Shown here in pieces: positions 51,334 to 62,295 of a stretch of 64,000 bases of DNA. The position numbers and the translations under genes are program-made. Source of the stretch: Streptomyces sp. OR43 (lineage in GTDB: Bacteria > Actinomycetota > Actinomycetes > Streptomycetales > Streptomycetaceae); NCBI RefSeq assembly GCF_008042275.1, contig NZ_RDBK01000011.1, positions 1-64,000 of the forward strand, read 5' to 3'. Within the stretch, counting starts at the first letter, position 1; each line of letters begins with the position of its first letter. Below the pieces are notes generated by a model. The model was not told the DNA's origin, searched no databases, and worked only from the letters and a program-made list of their open reading frames with translations.

Positions 51334-53559
51334 GTGTCGCTGCGCGCAGGTGACCCGGCCGAGATCGGCGGCTATCCGCTCGAGGCGCGGCTCGGTTCGG
51401 GCGGCATGGGCACGGTCTTTCTGGCCCGTACGAGTTCGGGGCGGCCGGTCGCGATCAAGCTGATCCACCAGCAGTACGCGGGGGACGAGGAGTTCCGCAC
51501 GCGCTTCCGTCAGGAGGTGGCGGCCGCGAGGCGGGTGAGCGGCGCGTTCACCGCCGCCGTGGTCGACGCCGCCCCCGACGCCGAGCAGCCGTGGATGGCC
51601 ACGACCTATATCGAGGGGCACACGCTCGCCCAGTACATCGCGGCGCACGGCCCGCTGGACGGAGGCGAGCTGCGCAGGCTCGCCATCGGGCTGGCGGAGG
51701 CGCTCCGCGACATCCACCGGGCCGGCGTCGTCCACCGCGACCTGAAGCCCTCGAACGTCGTGCTCTCGCCCGAGGGTCCCCGCGTCATCGACTTCGGCAT
51801 CTCGCGCGCCGTGGACCAGCAGACGCTGACGATGACGGGACGGGTCATCGGTACGCCGCCCTTCATGTCGCCGGAGCAGTTGCAGGCGCCGCGTGGCGTC
51901 GGACCGCGGTCCGACGTCTTCTCGTTGGGGACCCTGCTCGTGTACGCGGCGACCGGCCACGGGCCCTTCGACTCGGACAGCCCGTACATGACGGCCTATC
52001 AGGTGGTGCACGAGGAACCGTCGCTGGACGCCGTCCCGGTGGCGTTGCGCGCGGTCGTCGAGCCGTGTCTGGACAAGGAGCCCGAGGGCCGGCCCTCGGC
52101 GGACGAACTCCTCGTGCTGCTGCGGGACCTGCCGGGCGATCTCGGCGGGACCGGCGTGCACCGGGCGGGCGCGGGCCGCACCCGTGACATGAACACTCAG
52201 CATCACTTCGCGACGCGGCCCACCCCGGACCCGACCGCCCCGGCCGGTTCCGGCGACGGGAGCACCGCCATCGGGCGCCGGCTGCGCAGCCGGTGGCGGC
52301 CCGTGCTCGCGGCGGCGGTCGCGGTGGCGGCGATCGGCGGGGGAGCCGCCGCGATGAAGACGGGGGACTTCGGGGGCAACGGCGACGGCGAGAAGGGCGA
52401 CGGCGTCGCGGCGGCGGGTGCCGCGCTGCCGGACGGCTTCAAGCCGTGGCGCAGGGCCGTGGAGGCCGGTGACGAGGACATTCCCGACGAACTGCGATGC
52501 GTCGCGCGCGGGGACGCGCTGTTCTGCGGGGGCGGCGGTGTGGTCGCGACCCGCATCAGCGCCGTGGACGGCTCGTCGCGGTGGACGGCGAAGAGCCCGG
52601 GCGTCCCCGTCCAGGGCATGCACCTGGTCGGCGTCACCGACGGCACGGTGCTCGGCTACCGCTTCGCCGCCCAGGACGCTCCGCAGGGACCTGCCACCGA
52701 GGTGGTGGCCCTCGACGCGGACAGCGGCCGGGAGCTGTGGTCCGTGCCGTCCGGTGCCCAGTCGACGGCGGTCACGGGCCGGACCCAGGACGCCGTTGTG
52801 ATCGGCTTGGCGGTGGTGACCGTCGACGCCTCCAACTCCCGCTTCGAGGCCCGGGACGCACACAGCGGTGAGCTCAGCTGGACGACCGCGTTCCCCGCGG
52901 GTACACAGTGCGCCCCCGTCCCGGCGGGCCCACGGCTGTTCGCGATGTGCGCGGCGGATGACGAGATCAACGCCTTGGAGGTGCGCCGTCCCACGCTGTA
53001 CGCGCTCGACCGCGCCTCGGGAACACTGGGCAGCCCTCTCGCGGTCGACGGTCCCGCCGTGCCGGTGGGCGTCGCCGGCGCCACGCTCGTACTTCTCCAG
53101 GAACACCGGGAGGGACCGGAGACGACCGGCTACGACGGGGTGGCGCGAGTCGACCCCGTCTCGCGGAAGGTGACGTACTCCCGGCTGGCCAGGACCTACG
53201 CGGGAACGCCCGGAATGGCGGACGGCACCGTGTACGTGAGCGGGCAGACCGGACTCGTCACGGCGCTCGACCCCGCGACGGGCCGGAAGAAGTGGTCCCG
53301 GCAGACGGGTGTGGAGGGTGCCGCGGGCCCCGCGGCGGGAGCCGGCGCCCTGTATTTCAGCTCGGCGTCCGGCCGGGTGGTCGCCCTGGCGCCGAAGGGC
53401 GGAAAAGTCCTGTGGACGACGGATCCGCAGGCCGACGGTGTGGCGGGTGAGCAGGGCGCGAGCCCGCGCGTCACCGTCGCGGGGCGTGCGGTGGTCGTGG
53501 CCGCGGCGAAGAACACCCTCTTCGCCTTCGACGCGCAGAATCCGCCCGAGGCGGGCTGA
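51334..53559 (+). CDS. Membrane Ser/Thr protein kinase with extracellular PQQ-type beta-propeller
   Basis: 741 residues. The N-terminal Hanks-type kinase (about 14-275) has the glycine loop GSGGMGTV, Lys42 (VAIKL), HRDLKPSN with Asp136, DFGIS at 153-157 and the PPFMSPEQ activation-segment end. One transmembrane helix lies near 320-342 (VLAAAVAVAAIGGGAAA). The outer part has PQQ-like propeller blades (ALDADSGRELWSV, ALDRASGTLGSP, ALDPATGRKKWSRQ). I chose the GTG at 51334 with GGGAAGA upstream. The propeller probably senses an extracellular ligand or wall state. It follows the LemA pair but after a 159-base gap. Confidence 0.92.
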   Translation: MSLRAGDPAEIGGYPLEARLGSGGMGTVFLARTSSGRPVAIKLIHQQYAGDEEFRTRFRQEVAAARRVSGAFTAAVVDAAPDAEQPWMATTYIEGHTLAQYIAAHGPLDGGELRRLAIGLAEALRDIHRAGVVHRDLKPSNVVLSPEGPRVIDFGISRAVDQQTLTMTGRVIGTPPFMSPEQLQAPRGVGPRSDVFSLGTLLVYAATGHGPFDSDSPYMTAYQVVHEEPSLDAVPVALRAVVEPCLDKEPEGRPSADELLVLLRDLPGDLGGTGVHRAGAGRTRDMNTQHHFATRPTPDPTAPAGSGDGSTAIGRRLRSRWRPVLAAAVAVAAIGGGAAAMKTGDFGGNGDGEKGDGVAAAGAALPDGFKPWRRAVEAGDEDIPDELRCVARGDALFCGGGGVVATRISAVDGSSRWTAKSPGVPVQGMHLVGVTDGTVLGYRFAAQDAPQGPATEVVALDADSGRELWSVPSGAQSTAVTGRTQDAVVIGLAVVTVDASNSRFEARDAHSGELSWTTAFPAGTQCAPVPAGPRLFAMCAADDEINALEVRRPTLYALDRASGTLGSPLAVDGPAVPVGVAGATLVLLQEHREGPETTGYDGVARVDPVSRKVTYSRLARTYAGTPGMADGTVYVSGQTGLVTALDPATGRKKWSRQTGVEGAAGPAAGAGALYFSSASGRVVALAPKGGKVLWTTDPQADGVAGEQGASPRVTVAGRAVVVAAAKNTLFAFDAQNPPEAG

Positions 53560-53590
53560 CCCCGGGCGAGCGGGACGCCTCGGACCGCGC

Positions 53591-53878
53591 TCACCCGAGC
53601 CCGCGATGGGCGGCCCACAACACCCCGGCACGGCCGGCGGCGTCGGCGATCAGCGCCGCCAGTTCGGGGTCGTCGGGGACGGGGAAGGACACGTACGCGC
53701 CCCGGCCGCCGGCGACCGGTCGGCCGTACGCCTTCGCGGCCAGACGGCCGTCCGGGAGAAGCCGGACATTGAGGGTGGTCAGTGTGAACGCCTCACCGCG
53801 CCGCGTGTCCGTCCAGCGGAGGGCCTGAGGGACCGTGACATTGATCGCCAGAGCGGTTACTTCCAGGTCGCTGCTCAT
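53591..53878 (-). CDS. Small hypothetical protein, 95 residues
   Basis: I do not recognise the family. The ATG at 53878 begins MSSDLEVTALAINVTVPQAL. The sequence is soluble and beta-rich, with FTLTTLNVRLLPDGRLAAKAYGRPV and a C-terminal helix (DPELAALIADAAGRAG). Codon third positions are strongly G/C as in real genes here, while the much longer frame upstream of 53878 looks like noise. It converges with the kinase gene. Confidence 0.6.
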   Translation of the reverse strand: MSSDLEVTALAINVTVPQALRWTDTRRGEAFTLTTLNVRLLPDGRLAAKAYGRPVAGGRGAYVSFPVPDDPELAALIADAAGRAGVLWAAHRGLG

Positions 53879-54031
53879 GGAGGGATGATCGCATGCGAGG
53901 TTTCGTGGCCGGCCGGTTGAACGCAACCCACCGCCCCGTACGGCCGCTCCGGGAGTCCGCTGGGCGGCCGTCGGGGGCGGGCCGGGCCGGTCGGGTCCGG
54001 TGCAGGACACTGGTCGACGGAGGGAGAGTTG

Positions 54032-54517
54032 ATGCATCTCAGTACTGCTGTCGACGGGGACCTGACGCGGCTCGTTCCGACGTCCGAGGACGACCTGCAT
54101 CTGCTGGCCGGCTGGTTCGCCGACCCCGGCTTCGTGGAGCACTGGGGTGGGGTGCCGGTGTCGCGCGAGGAAGTGGCTGCCAAGTACGTGGGACGTCGCC
54201 GCCCCGAGGTCGAGTCGTTTCTGGTGCTCGCGCGGGGAGAGCCCGTGGGCTATGCGCAGTACTGGTACGCGGGCACTGCCGAAGGCGGTCTCGACCTGGT
54301 GCTGGTCGCCGGCGCACGCGGCCGCGGCCTGGGACCGGACGCCGCCCGTGCGCTCACGAACCATGTGTGTGGAACCCTGGAATGGCAGCGGGTGACGGTT
54401 GATCCGGCCGTGACGAACGTCCGTGCCGTGCGTGCCTGGGAGAAGGCGGGCTTCCGGCGTGTGCCGGGCGAGGGCGAGGCCCTTCTGCTGGAGTACCGCC
54501 CGACGAGAGGGTGCTGA
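54032..54517 (+). CDS. GNAT acetyltransferase (AAC(6')-like branch)
   Basis: 161 residues. It follows the GNAT pattern with motif A at GARGRGLGPDAARALT, and GYAQYWY before it. The C-terminal VTVDPAVTNVRAVRAWEKAGFRRV is typical of the branch that includes aminoglycoside 6'-N-acetyltransferases. Similarity to that branch does not show resistance activity; many members acetylate other amines. The ATG at 54032 has AGGGAGA close upstream. The VOC gene starts 5 bases after its stop, so they are co-transcribed. Confidence 0.85.
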   Translation: MHLSTAVDGDLTRLVPTSEDDLHLLAGWFADPGFVEHWGGVPVSREEVAAKYVGRRRPEVESFLVLARGEPVGYAQYWYAGTAEGGLDLVLVAGARGRGLGPDAARALTNHVCGTLEWQRVTVDPAVTNVRAVRAWEKAGFRRVPGEGEALLLEYRPTRGC

Positions 54518-54521
54518 CGGG

Positions 54522-54875
54522 ATGGCGAACCGATGGGCCGGAGTGACGGTCGACTGCGTCGACGTGGCACGGGTGGCGGGCTTCTGGAGCGCGCTGCTGG
54601 ACCGCCCGCAGGGGCCGTCCGAGCCGGGCTGGATCTATCTCGGCCACCGCGACGACCCGCAGCCCCGCCTCGTCTTCCAGCCGGTGGCCGAACCGAAGCG
54701 GGGCAAGGTACGCCTGCACCTCGACATCGCGGTCGACGACATCGAGCGGGGCATGGCCCAGGTCATCGCCCTCGGCGGCAGGTTCACCGGAGAGCGGCAC
54801 GCGTACGACGAGGGTGTGGTCGTCGTCATGACCGATCCCGAGGACCACGAATTCTGCATGGCCCAGTACTACTGA
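54522..54875 (+). CDS. VOC (glyoxalase-fold) family protein
   Basis: 117 residues, one VOC domain of two beta-alpha-beta-beta-beta units: VTVDCVDVARVAGFWSALLDR at the start and KVRLHLDIAVDDIERGMAQVIALGG in the middle. It ends DPEDHEFCMAQ, which supplies a His-x2-Cys and metal-like region. Its second half matches the glyoxalase-like subgroup common in Streptomyces. No substrate can be named. It directly follows the GNAT gene. Confidence 0.85.
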   Translation: MANRWAGVTVDCVDVARVAGFWSALLDRPQGPSEPGWIYLGHRDDPQPRLVFQPVAEPKRGKVRLHLDIAVDDIERGMAQVIALGGRFTGERHAYDEGVVVVMTDPEDHEFCMAQYY

Positions 54876-54938
54876 CCCGGCGCCCGTCAGTCGGCGCGCG
54901 GCGCCCACCGCCCGCCGTCCGTCATCCGCAGCCCGGAG

Positions 54939-56501
54939 TCAGAGACCGCTGACCTTGCCGCTCGCCGACAACTCGTACACCAGCGTGACCGTGCGACGGC
55001 CGCCCGGCGGGAGCGCGACGTCCCAGCGGGCGATGCCCTCCGCGTCGACCGCGTCCGGCGCCGGGGAGCACGCGTCCTTGTGCAGGCGTACCTCCACCGC
55101 CGAGACCTCGGAGACGGGTACGCGTTCGCGGACGGCCACCACCCGGTCGCCGTGCTCGCCGGGAGCGGAGAACCGGGACAGATGCAGCCGGACCGTGCGG
55201 GTGACCACCGTCCGCTGGGTGAGTCCCGCGATGTCGCGGGACTCCTCGGTCTCCCGGACCACCCGGTGGTCGTCGCGGCTGCCGAAGGCCAGCTCGACGG
55301 GGGAGCCCGGGGCGGTGAAGTCCAGCGTGCCGCGGCCGCTGAACCCGCTGCCGCGGACGAGATCCACGGGCCCGGCGAGCAGCGCGTGGCCGGACCGGTT
55401 GTCGAACCTCACCACCTGGGTGACCAGGGGCGACAACTCCGGTGAGCAGGCGTACTCGCTCGCTGCGGGTGCGGTGAAGGCGGACAGCCGGACCCGGTGG
55501 GCCGCGCCGTCCCCGGGGACCGAGACCGGTGCCGGGGACCTCAGCACCCGCGCCTCGCCGCCGTCGTCCACGCCGGGCAGGCCGAGCACCGTCGCCGGTC
55601 CGAGGGTGCCGATCTCCTCCTCGCGCAGTTCGACCTCGACCGTGCGGCGCTCCGCGGCGGTGCGGTCCTTGAGCGTCAGCCGGTCCTCGTCCAGCCGGGG
55701 CGGATCGGTGGCCAGCGCCGAACGGGCCGTCGACAGGGTCAGCCGTACCCCGGACCAGTCCTCACCGGTGCGCTGCCAGACCATCGCGTCGGTCTCCAGC
55801 GTCAGGCCGTCCCCGTCGAGCACCGCCCGGTAGGCGGGCCGCCACAGTGCGCACGGGGTGAGATGGCTCAGACGCAGCCCGACGGGACCGGCTACGGCCG
55901 TCCTCACCGTCAGCTCGATGTGGCCTACCAGCTCGGCCGGCTCCTCCTCCGACAGGTCCAGCGCCCGCTGGACGTCCGAGAGTTCGGCGGCGAGAGCGGC
56001 CAGCCGAGCCTGTACGGTACGCAGTTGCTCGGCGTGCACGTCGCGCTCGGCGTCCACCCGGTCCAGCTCGCGGGTCCAGCGGGGCCGCTCCGTCTCCCCG
56101 AAGCCCGCGCCCTCGCCGATCTCCCGGAGTAGGTCGCCGGCGAGGCGCCCGAGCAGGCCGAGGCGGGCGGTCAGCCGGTCGCGTCGCTGTCCGAGCTCGC
56201 GCCGCTCCTCTTCGAGGGCGTGCACGCGGTGGCGCAGCGCGGAGTCGTCCTCCGCGGGAGGTGACGGCTCGCGCGGCGTCCAGTCGCGGACGATCCGCAC
56301 GTCGAGCACGGTCGCGGGGTGATCGGAGGTCAGCTCCGCATGGAGCGTCCGGTCGACGGCCAGCGCGCTGACCGGTCCGAGACGCAGCCGCTGGATCCCG
56401 GCCTCCAGGTCGAGCACGGTGGAGCGCTCGATGTGGGCACGGTCCTCCAGACACGTGACGGCGGTGACGGGGAGAGCGATCGGCTTCGGGGCCGTGGACA
56501 T
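54939..56501 (-). CDS. MuiA/DUF4139 family protein, copy 1
   Basis: 520 residues. An N-terminal DUF4140-like beta domain (TAVTCLEDRAHIERST) is followed by a coiled coil (about 85-190, HRVHALEEERRELGQRRDRL). The C-terminal DUF4139 domain contains CALWRPAYRAVLDGDGLTLETDAMVWQRTGEDWSGVRLTLSTA and ends in beta sheet. The ATG at 56501 begins MSTAPKPIALP, and the longer frame upstream is only a shadow of the neighbouring gene. It lies 8 bases downstream of copy 2, so they share an operon. MuiA relatives are linked to mucoidy inhibition in proteobacteria; the role here is unknown. Confidence 0.85.
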   Translation of the reverse strand: MSTAPKPIALPVTAVTCLEDRAHIERSTVLDLEAGIQRLRLGPVSALAVDRTLHAELTSDHPATVLDVRIVRDWTPREPSPPAEDDSALRHRVHALEEERRELGQRRDRLTARLGLLGRLAGDLLREIGEGAGFGETERPRWTRELDRVDAERDVHAEQLRTVQARLAALAAELSDVQRALDLSEEEPAELVGHIELTVRTAVAGPVGLRLSHLTPCALWRPAYRAVLDGDGLTLETDAMVWQRTGEDWSGVRLTLSTARSALATDPPRLDEDRLTLKDRTAAERRTVEVELREEEIGTLGPATVLGLPGVDDGGEARVLRSPAPVSVPGDGAAHRVRLSAFTAPAASEYACSPELSPLVTQVVRFDNRSGHALLAGPVDLVRGSGFSGRGTLDFTAPGSPVELAFGSRDDHRVVRETEESRDIAGLTQRTVVTRTVRLHLSRFSAPGEHGDRVVAVRERVPVSEVSAVEVRLHKDACSPAPDAVDAEGIARWDVALPPGGRRTVTLVYELSASGKVSGL

Positions 56502-56509
56502 GAGGTGGG

Positions 56510-58579
56510 TCAGCTCCTGCGGTTTCCGCCGGCCAGGGCCTTGCCGGCCGGGATACGGATGGCGTAGCCGCCGTCGAGAGCGGCGGTGGTGCCGGCGGGC
56601 AGGTCCCGTCGCCACACCCGGGTGCCGGGCGCATGACGGTCCGGCCCTTCGCCCTCCTCGGGGACCGTCCAGTCGGCCCGCTCCTCGATCCTGACATCCG
56701 GCTCGGAGGAGACCGGAACCCGTTCGCGCACCTCCACGATGACGGGCCGCGCCAGCCGGTTGGCCAGCTCCACGTGGACGCGGTGGTCGAGCACCGTCGT
56801 GTTGTTGCGCAGGCCCGCGGTCGACTCGTGCAGGTTCGTACGTCGCGTCACCCGGATGCCCTCGGCCGGCCCGAGCCCCACCCGGCGCTCACCGCCGGGT
56901 GCCAGCGTGGGCAGCGCGGCGGTCAGCAGGAACTCGTCATCGACGACGACCTCCACCGGGCCGGCCAGCAGCGCCTGGCCGGTGGCGTTGGACAGCACCA
57001 GCGTGCCGTACACGACCGGCTCCACGGACGGCACGCAGAGGTACTCGGTGCGCAGACCGACGGGGATCTCGCCGACGGTGACGGTGTGCCAGGTGCCGTC
57101 CGACGGGACGTCGGCGCGTGCGGCGGCGTCGAAACGGTGGTCGAAGGAACCCGCAGACTCGCGGGGACGCACGGCGTGACCGGGCAGCGGCAGCATGGCC
57201 GCCGCCTCGGCGCGGCGGCGGTACTCGGCCGCGACCGGATCGAACGGGGAGCCGGGGAACAGCAGGCCCCGGCGGCCGCCCTGCTCGTCCGGCCCGGCCA
57301 GGGTCAGCGCGGCGTAGTCGAGTTCGGCGCTGCTCGGCTCCGGCGGACCGGCCACCGGCACGGGAGGAAGCGGCGCGGTCATGCCGGGCGCCGGCGGTGC
57401 CATGGCGGCGGGCGCCTTCGCGCGGGACCGGCCGGCCGAGCGCGACCTGGTGAGCGACTGAGCCCCGGCCGGCGGCGCCGGGGCGGGCACCGCGCCGCCG
57501 AAGGCCTCCGGGAGAGGACCACCCACGGCGACCGGCGGTGGTGGCGGAGCACCGTAACCCCGCGGTGCGGGCGGCGGAACGGAACCCGGCGGGACATCGT
57601 CCGCAGAACCCGGCCAGACGCCGGCGGCCACGGCCTCGCTCGCCCGGACCGGAGCGGGGCCTGCCGCGTCGTATCCGGAGAACAGGCCGCCGAGCCCGGC
57701 CGGGGGTTCGCGCCAGCCGGACGGCGCGGGGGCGGGCTGGCTGCGCCCGATCCGGACCGAACGGAGCCTCGGCAGATCGGTGCGGCGCCGGAGATCCGCA
57801 GTGGCCAGGGCGATGCGTACGCCGGTCCAGTCCTCGCCGGTCCGCTGGGCGACCGAGGCACGCAGCACCAGATTCCCGCTGTCGTCGCCCTGCCGGTGGG
57901 TGAGCCGGTACGCCGGTACCCAGACGGCGCCCGGCACCCCGTACTCCAGCTCCAGTTCCACGTCGCCCGCGTCGGAGGGGCCGTCGAGGCTCAGGACCGC
58001 GCAGACCGAGGTCTCCACGTGCGCCGACGGCGCGTCGGTGGACTCGCGTTCCAGCCGGTCCGTGGCGACCGTGAGCGCGTGCTCGGCGCCACGCACCGCC
58101 TCCTCCAGTTCGACGAGGCGCAGGTGCAGCCCCGTCAGCCGCTCGTCGACGAAATCGGCGAGCTCCAGCCATGCGTCGGCCGGGGTGCGCCGGTGCGGGT
58201 CGTCGCGCTTGCGGCCGGGCGGGACCGGGTGGAGGGCGCTGACCTCCTTGATCACGCTCAACTGCCGGTCCCGGCGCTCCTGCGCCGCGGCGTACGCGTC
58301 GAGCAGCCGCCGGTACTCGCGCCGCAAGGTGTCCGGCGCGTCCGGGCGGGGCAGTTCGGCCTCGACTTCGACGCGGGCCTCGGTGACACGTACCCCGGAG
58401 GCTCCCAGGACCCGGACCCGCAGCGAGCCGGGATCCAGGGAGCGGGGCAGGCCCGTCACCCGCACGTGGCGGTCGCGGGGCACCGCGCCCCGGGCCAGCC
58501 GACGGCAGAGCGCGCCCTGCGCGTACACCACGACGGAATCGAGGCTCGACCCCCACCTCGTTACCGACTGATCCGTCAT
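56510..58579 (-). CDS. MuiA/DUF4139 family protein, copy 2 with Pro-rich linker
   Basis: 689 residues. It has the same layout as copy 1 (SSLDSVVVYAQGALCRRLARG at the start, coiled coil near 110-190, then WVPAYRLTHRQGDDSGNLVLRASVAQRTGEDWTGVRIALATA). About 150 residues of Pro/Gly/Ala-rich linker (PPAPRGYGAPPPPPVAVGG region) split the DUF4139 domain from its C-terminal beta part. The ATG at 58579 has GGAGCG upstream and is preferred to the one at 58603, which has no ribosome site. Side-by-side paralogues suggest a heteromeric complex or duplication. Confidence 0.85.
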   Translation of the reverse strand: MTDQSVTRWGSSLDSVVVYAQGALCRRLARGAVPRDRHVRVTGLPRSLDPGSLRVRVLGASGVRVTEARVEVEAELPRPDAPDTLRREYRRLLDAYAAAQERRDRQLSVIKEVSALHPVPPGRKRDDPHRRTPADAWLELADFVDERLTGLHLRLVELEEAVRGAEHALTVATDRLERESTDAPSAHVETSVCAVLSLDGPSDAGDVELELEYGVPGAVWVPAYRLTHRQGDDSGNLVLRASVAQRTGEDWTGVRIALATADLRRRTDLPRLRSVRIGRSQPAPAPSGWREPPAGLGGLFSGYDAAGPAPVRASEAVAAGVWPGSADDVPPGSVPPPAPRGYGAPPPPPVAVGGPLPEAFGGAVPAPAPPAGAQSLTRSRSAGRSRAKAPAAMAPPAPGMTAPLPPVPVAGPPEPSSAELDYAALTLAGPDEQGGRRGLLFPGSPFDPVAAEYRRRAEAAAMLPLPGHAVRPRESAGSFDHRFDAAARADVPSDGTWHTVTVGEIPVGLRTEYLCVPSVEPVVYGTLVLSNATGQALLAGPVEVVVDDEFLLTAALPTLAPGGERRVGLGPAEGIRVTRRTNLHESTAGLRNNTTVLDHRVHVELANRLARPVIVEVRERVPVSSEPDVRIEERADWTVPEEGEGPDRHAPGTRVWRRDLPAGTTAALDGGYAIRIPAGKALAGGNRRS

Positions 58580-58646
58580 GCGCTCCGCCCCCGCCGCGTT
58601 CATGGTGAGTGAAGCCTACGCCGCGACGATGCCCGGCAGGCGCCGA

Positions 58647-59063
58647 TCAGCCGGGTCCGCAGTCCGGGCACAGACCGCGGTAGGTCACCTCGGCCTCCGA
58701 GACGGTGAAGCCGAACCGTTCGGACTCCGGCAGCCCGGCGAGCAGGTCGCCGGAGGGGTGGACGTCCCTGATGGCGCCGCAGCCGGAGCACACCAGGTGC
58801 TGGTGGGGCTGGTGGGCGTTCGGGTCGTAGCGCTTGGCGCGGCCGTCGGTGGCCACCTCGATCACCTCGCCGAGCGAGACCAGTTCACCGAGGGTGTTGT
58901 AGACGGTGGCGCGGGATATCTCCGGCAGCCGGGAGGTGGCGCGTGCGAGGACCTCGTCCGCGGTGAAGTGCACGTGTTCACCGGCGAGTACCTCGGCGAC
59001 CACCCGGCGTTGAGCCGTCATTCGCCAGCCACGTGCGCGAAGCCGTTGCAGCAGGTCACTCAT
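58647..59063 (-). CDS. Fur-family (PerR/CatR-like) peroxide-responsive regulator
   Basis: 138 residues. An N-terminal winged helix (MSDLLQRLRARGWRMTAQRRVV, EISRATVYNTLGELV) is followed by the metal-binding dimer domain: HQPHQHLVCSGCGAIRDV gives regulatory His residues and one CxxC, and CPDCGPG a second CxxC for structural zinc. I chose the ATG at 59063, preceded by GGTGGGC. The extended frame crosses the katG promoter. It diverges from katG, the classic pairing in which the repressor is inactivated by metal-catalysed oxidation when peroxide rises. Confidence 0.92.
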   Translation of the reverse strand: MSDLLQRLRARGWRMTAQRRVVAEVLAGEHVHFTADEVLARATSRLPEISRATVYNTLGELVSLGEVIEVATDGRAKRYDPNAHQPHQHLVCSGCGAIRDVHPSGDLLAGLPESERFGFTVSEAEVTYRGLCPDCGPG

Positions 59064-59123
59064 GCCCACCAGCCTTACTGTGCGTCGTCCGACGATTGGA
59101 TCCGTACACGCCTGTCGTTCGTA

Positions 59124-59151
59124 TTGACTTGGACTATGTCCATCGTAGGAT
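59124..59151 (+). promoter_or_regulatory. katG promoter with palindromic operator in the spacer
   Basis: TTGACT (59124-59129) and TAGGAT (59146-59151), 16 bases apart, form a good HrdB-type promoter reading toward katG. The spacer holds the perfect dyad TGGAC-TAT-GTCCA (59130-59142), where bound repressor would block RNA polymerase. The Fur-family protein encoded next door is the obvious candidate. Confidence 0.7.
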
Positions 59152-59276
59152 CGGTTCCGGTCGACAGCCAAGGGACAGGACAGCAGCGGAAAAGTACGTG
59201 ACTTCAGGAGACGGGGCCGCCGGTCCCGGAATCCGGACCCGGCCTTCCCGCAGTCCGCAGTTCCTCAGCACCGTGA

Positions 59277-61529
<2,253 letters not shown>

Positions 61530-61535
61530 GCGTGT

Positions 61536-61570
61536 GTCCGGGCCGGCCTCTCCACGGGGCCGGCCCGGAC
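61536..61570 (+). terminator. Terminator after katG
   Basis: Perfect 13-base arms GTCCGGGCCGGCC and GGCCGGCCCGGAC enclose a 9-base loop, 7 bases after the katG stop. Confidence 0.75.
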
Positions 61571-61606
61571 CTGTGTCACGGGGCGGTGACCCGTCGCCCC
61601 GGCCCC

Positions 61607-61668
61607 AGGTCCTTTCGTCGGGATCATGCCGCGCTCGGGGTTCCGGCACGATCCGGACGAAAGGACCT
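61607..61668. promoter_or_regulatory. 62-bp inverted repeat before the nitrobindin gene
   Basis: Two 25-base arms (61607-61631 and 61644-61668) are complementary except at two positions and are separated by 12 bases. Each arm carries AGGTCCTTTCGTCSGGATC. Inside each arm GGTCC...GTCC is itself a partial dyad, as in NarL/DevR-type sites. It lies 43 bases before the nitrobindin ATG. It is either a paired operator or a strong leader stem. Confidence 0.55.
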
Positions 61669-61710
61669 AGGCTGCCAACCGGCACCGGCACCGATCCAGG
61701 AGCTCACCTC

Positions 61711-62265
61711 ATGTTCGACCCCGCAACGACACCCCCGTACCCCGACGCCTTCCGGCCGGACGCAACCCCCGCGCCACACCCGCTGCTGGAGCCGCTGCTC
61801 GGATTCCTGGGCAGCTGGACGGGCCGGGGCCGCGGCGGGTACCCGACCCTCGCCGAAGACTTCGCGTACGCGCAGGAGGTCACCTTCAGCCATGACGGGC
61901 GGCCCTTCCTCCACTACGAGGCGCGGGCCTGGCTGCTGGACGCGGACGGGCTCCCCCTGCGGCCGGCCGCGCGGGAGAGCGGCTGGTGGCGGATGCAGCC
62001 GGAGGGCCGGGTGGAGGCGCTGATCACCCAGCCCACCGGCATCGCGGAGATCCTGACCGGCCGCGCAGACGGTGGCTCGGTAGACCTCACCACCCACCAG
62101 GTCGCGGTCACCCCCACCGCCAAGGACGTCGAGGCCAGCCGCCGTCGGTACAACCTGGCGGACGACGACACGCTCGACTTCGTCCACGACCTCGCGGCAG
62201 TCGGTCACCGGCTGCGGCACCACCTCACGGCGCAGCTCCGGCGCGAGGCCGGGAGCCAGGTGTAG
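61711..62265 (+). CDS. FABP-like haem-binding protein (nitrobindin family)
   Basis: 184 residues, a small beta-barrel. The family N-terminal signature GxWxGxG appears as [13 protein letters not shown]. The barrel strands [52 protein letters not shown] follow in order. A His-rich C-terminal helix ([15 protein letters not shown]) may supply the haem ligand. Nitrobindins bind ferric haem and scavenge nitric oxide or peroxynitrite. The ATG at 61711 has AGGAG upstream. It follows katG but behind a terminator, and has its own large inverted repeat. Confidence 0.87.
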   Translation: MFDPATTPPYPDAFRPDATPAPHPLLEPLLGFLGSWTGRGRGGYPTLAEDFAYAQEVTFSHDGRPFLHYEARAWLLDADGLPLRPAARESGWWRMQPEGRVEALITQPTGIAEILTGRADGGSVDLTTHQVAVTPTAKDVEASRRRYNLADDDTLDFVHDLAAVGHRLRHHLTAQLRREAGSQV

Positions 62266-62295
62266 GGCGCGGCGCGTCCGGCGGGCGGACGGGGC

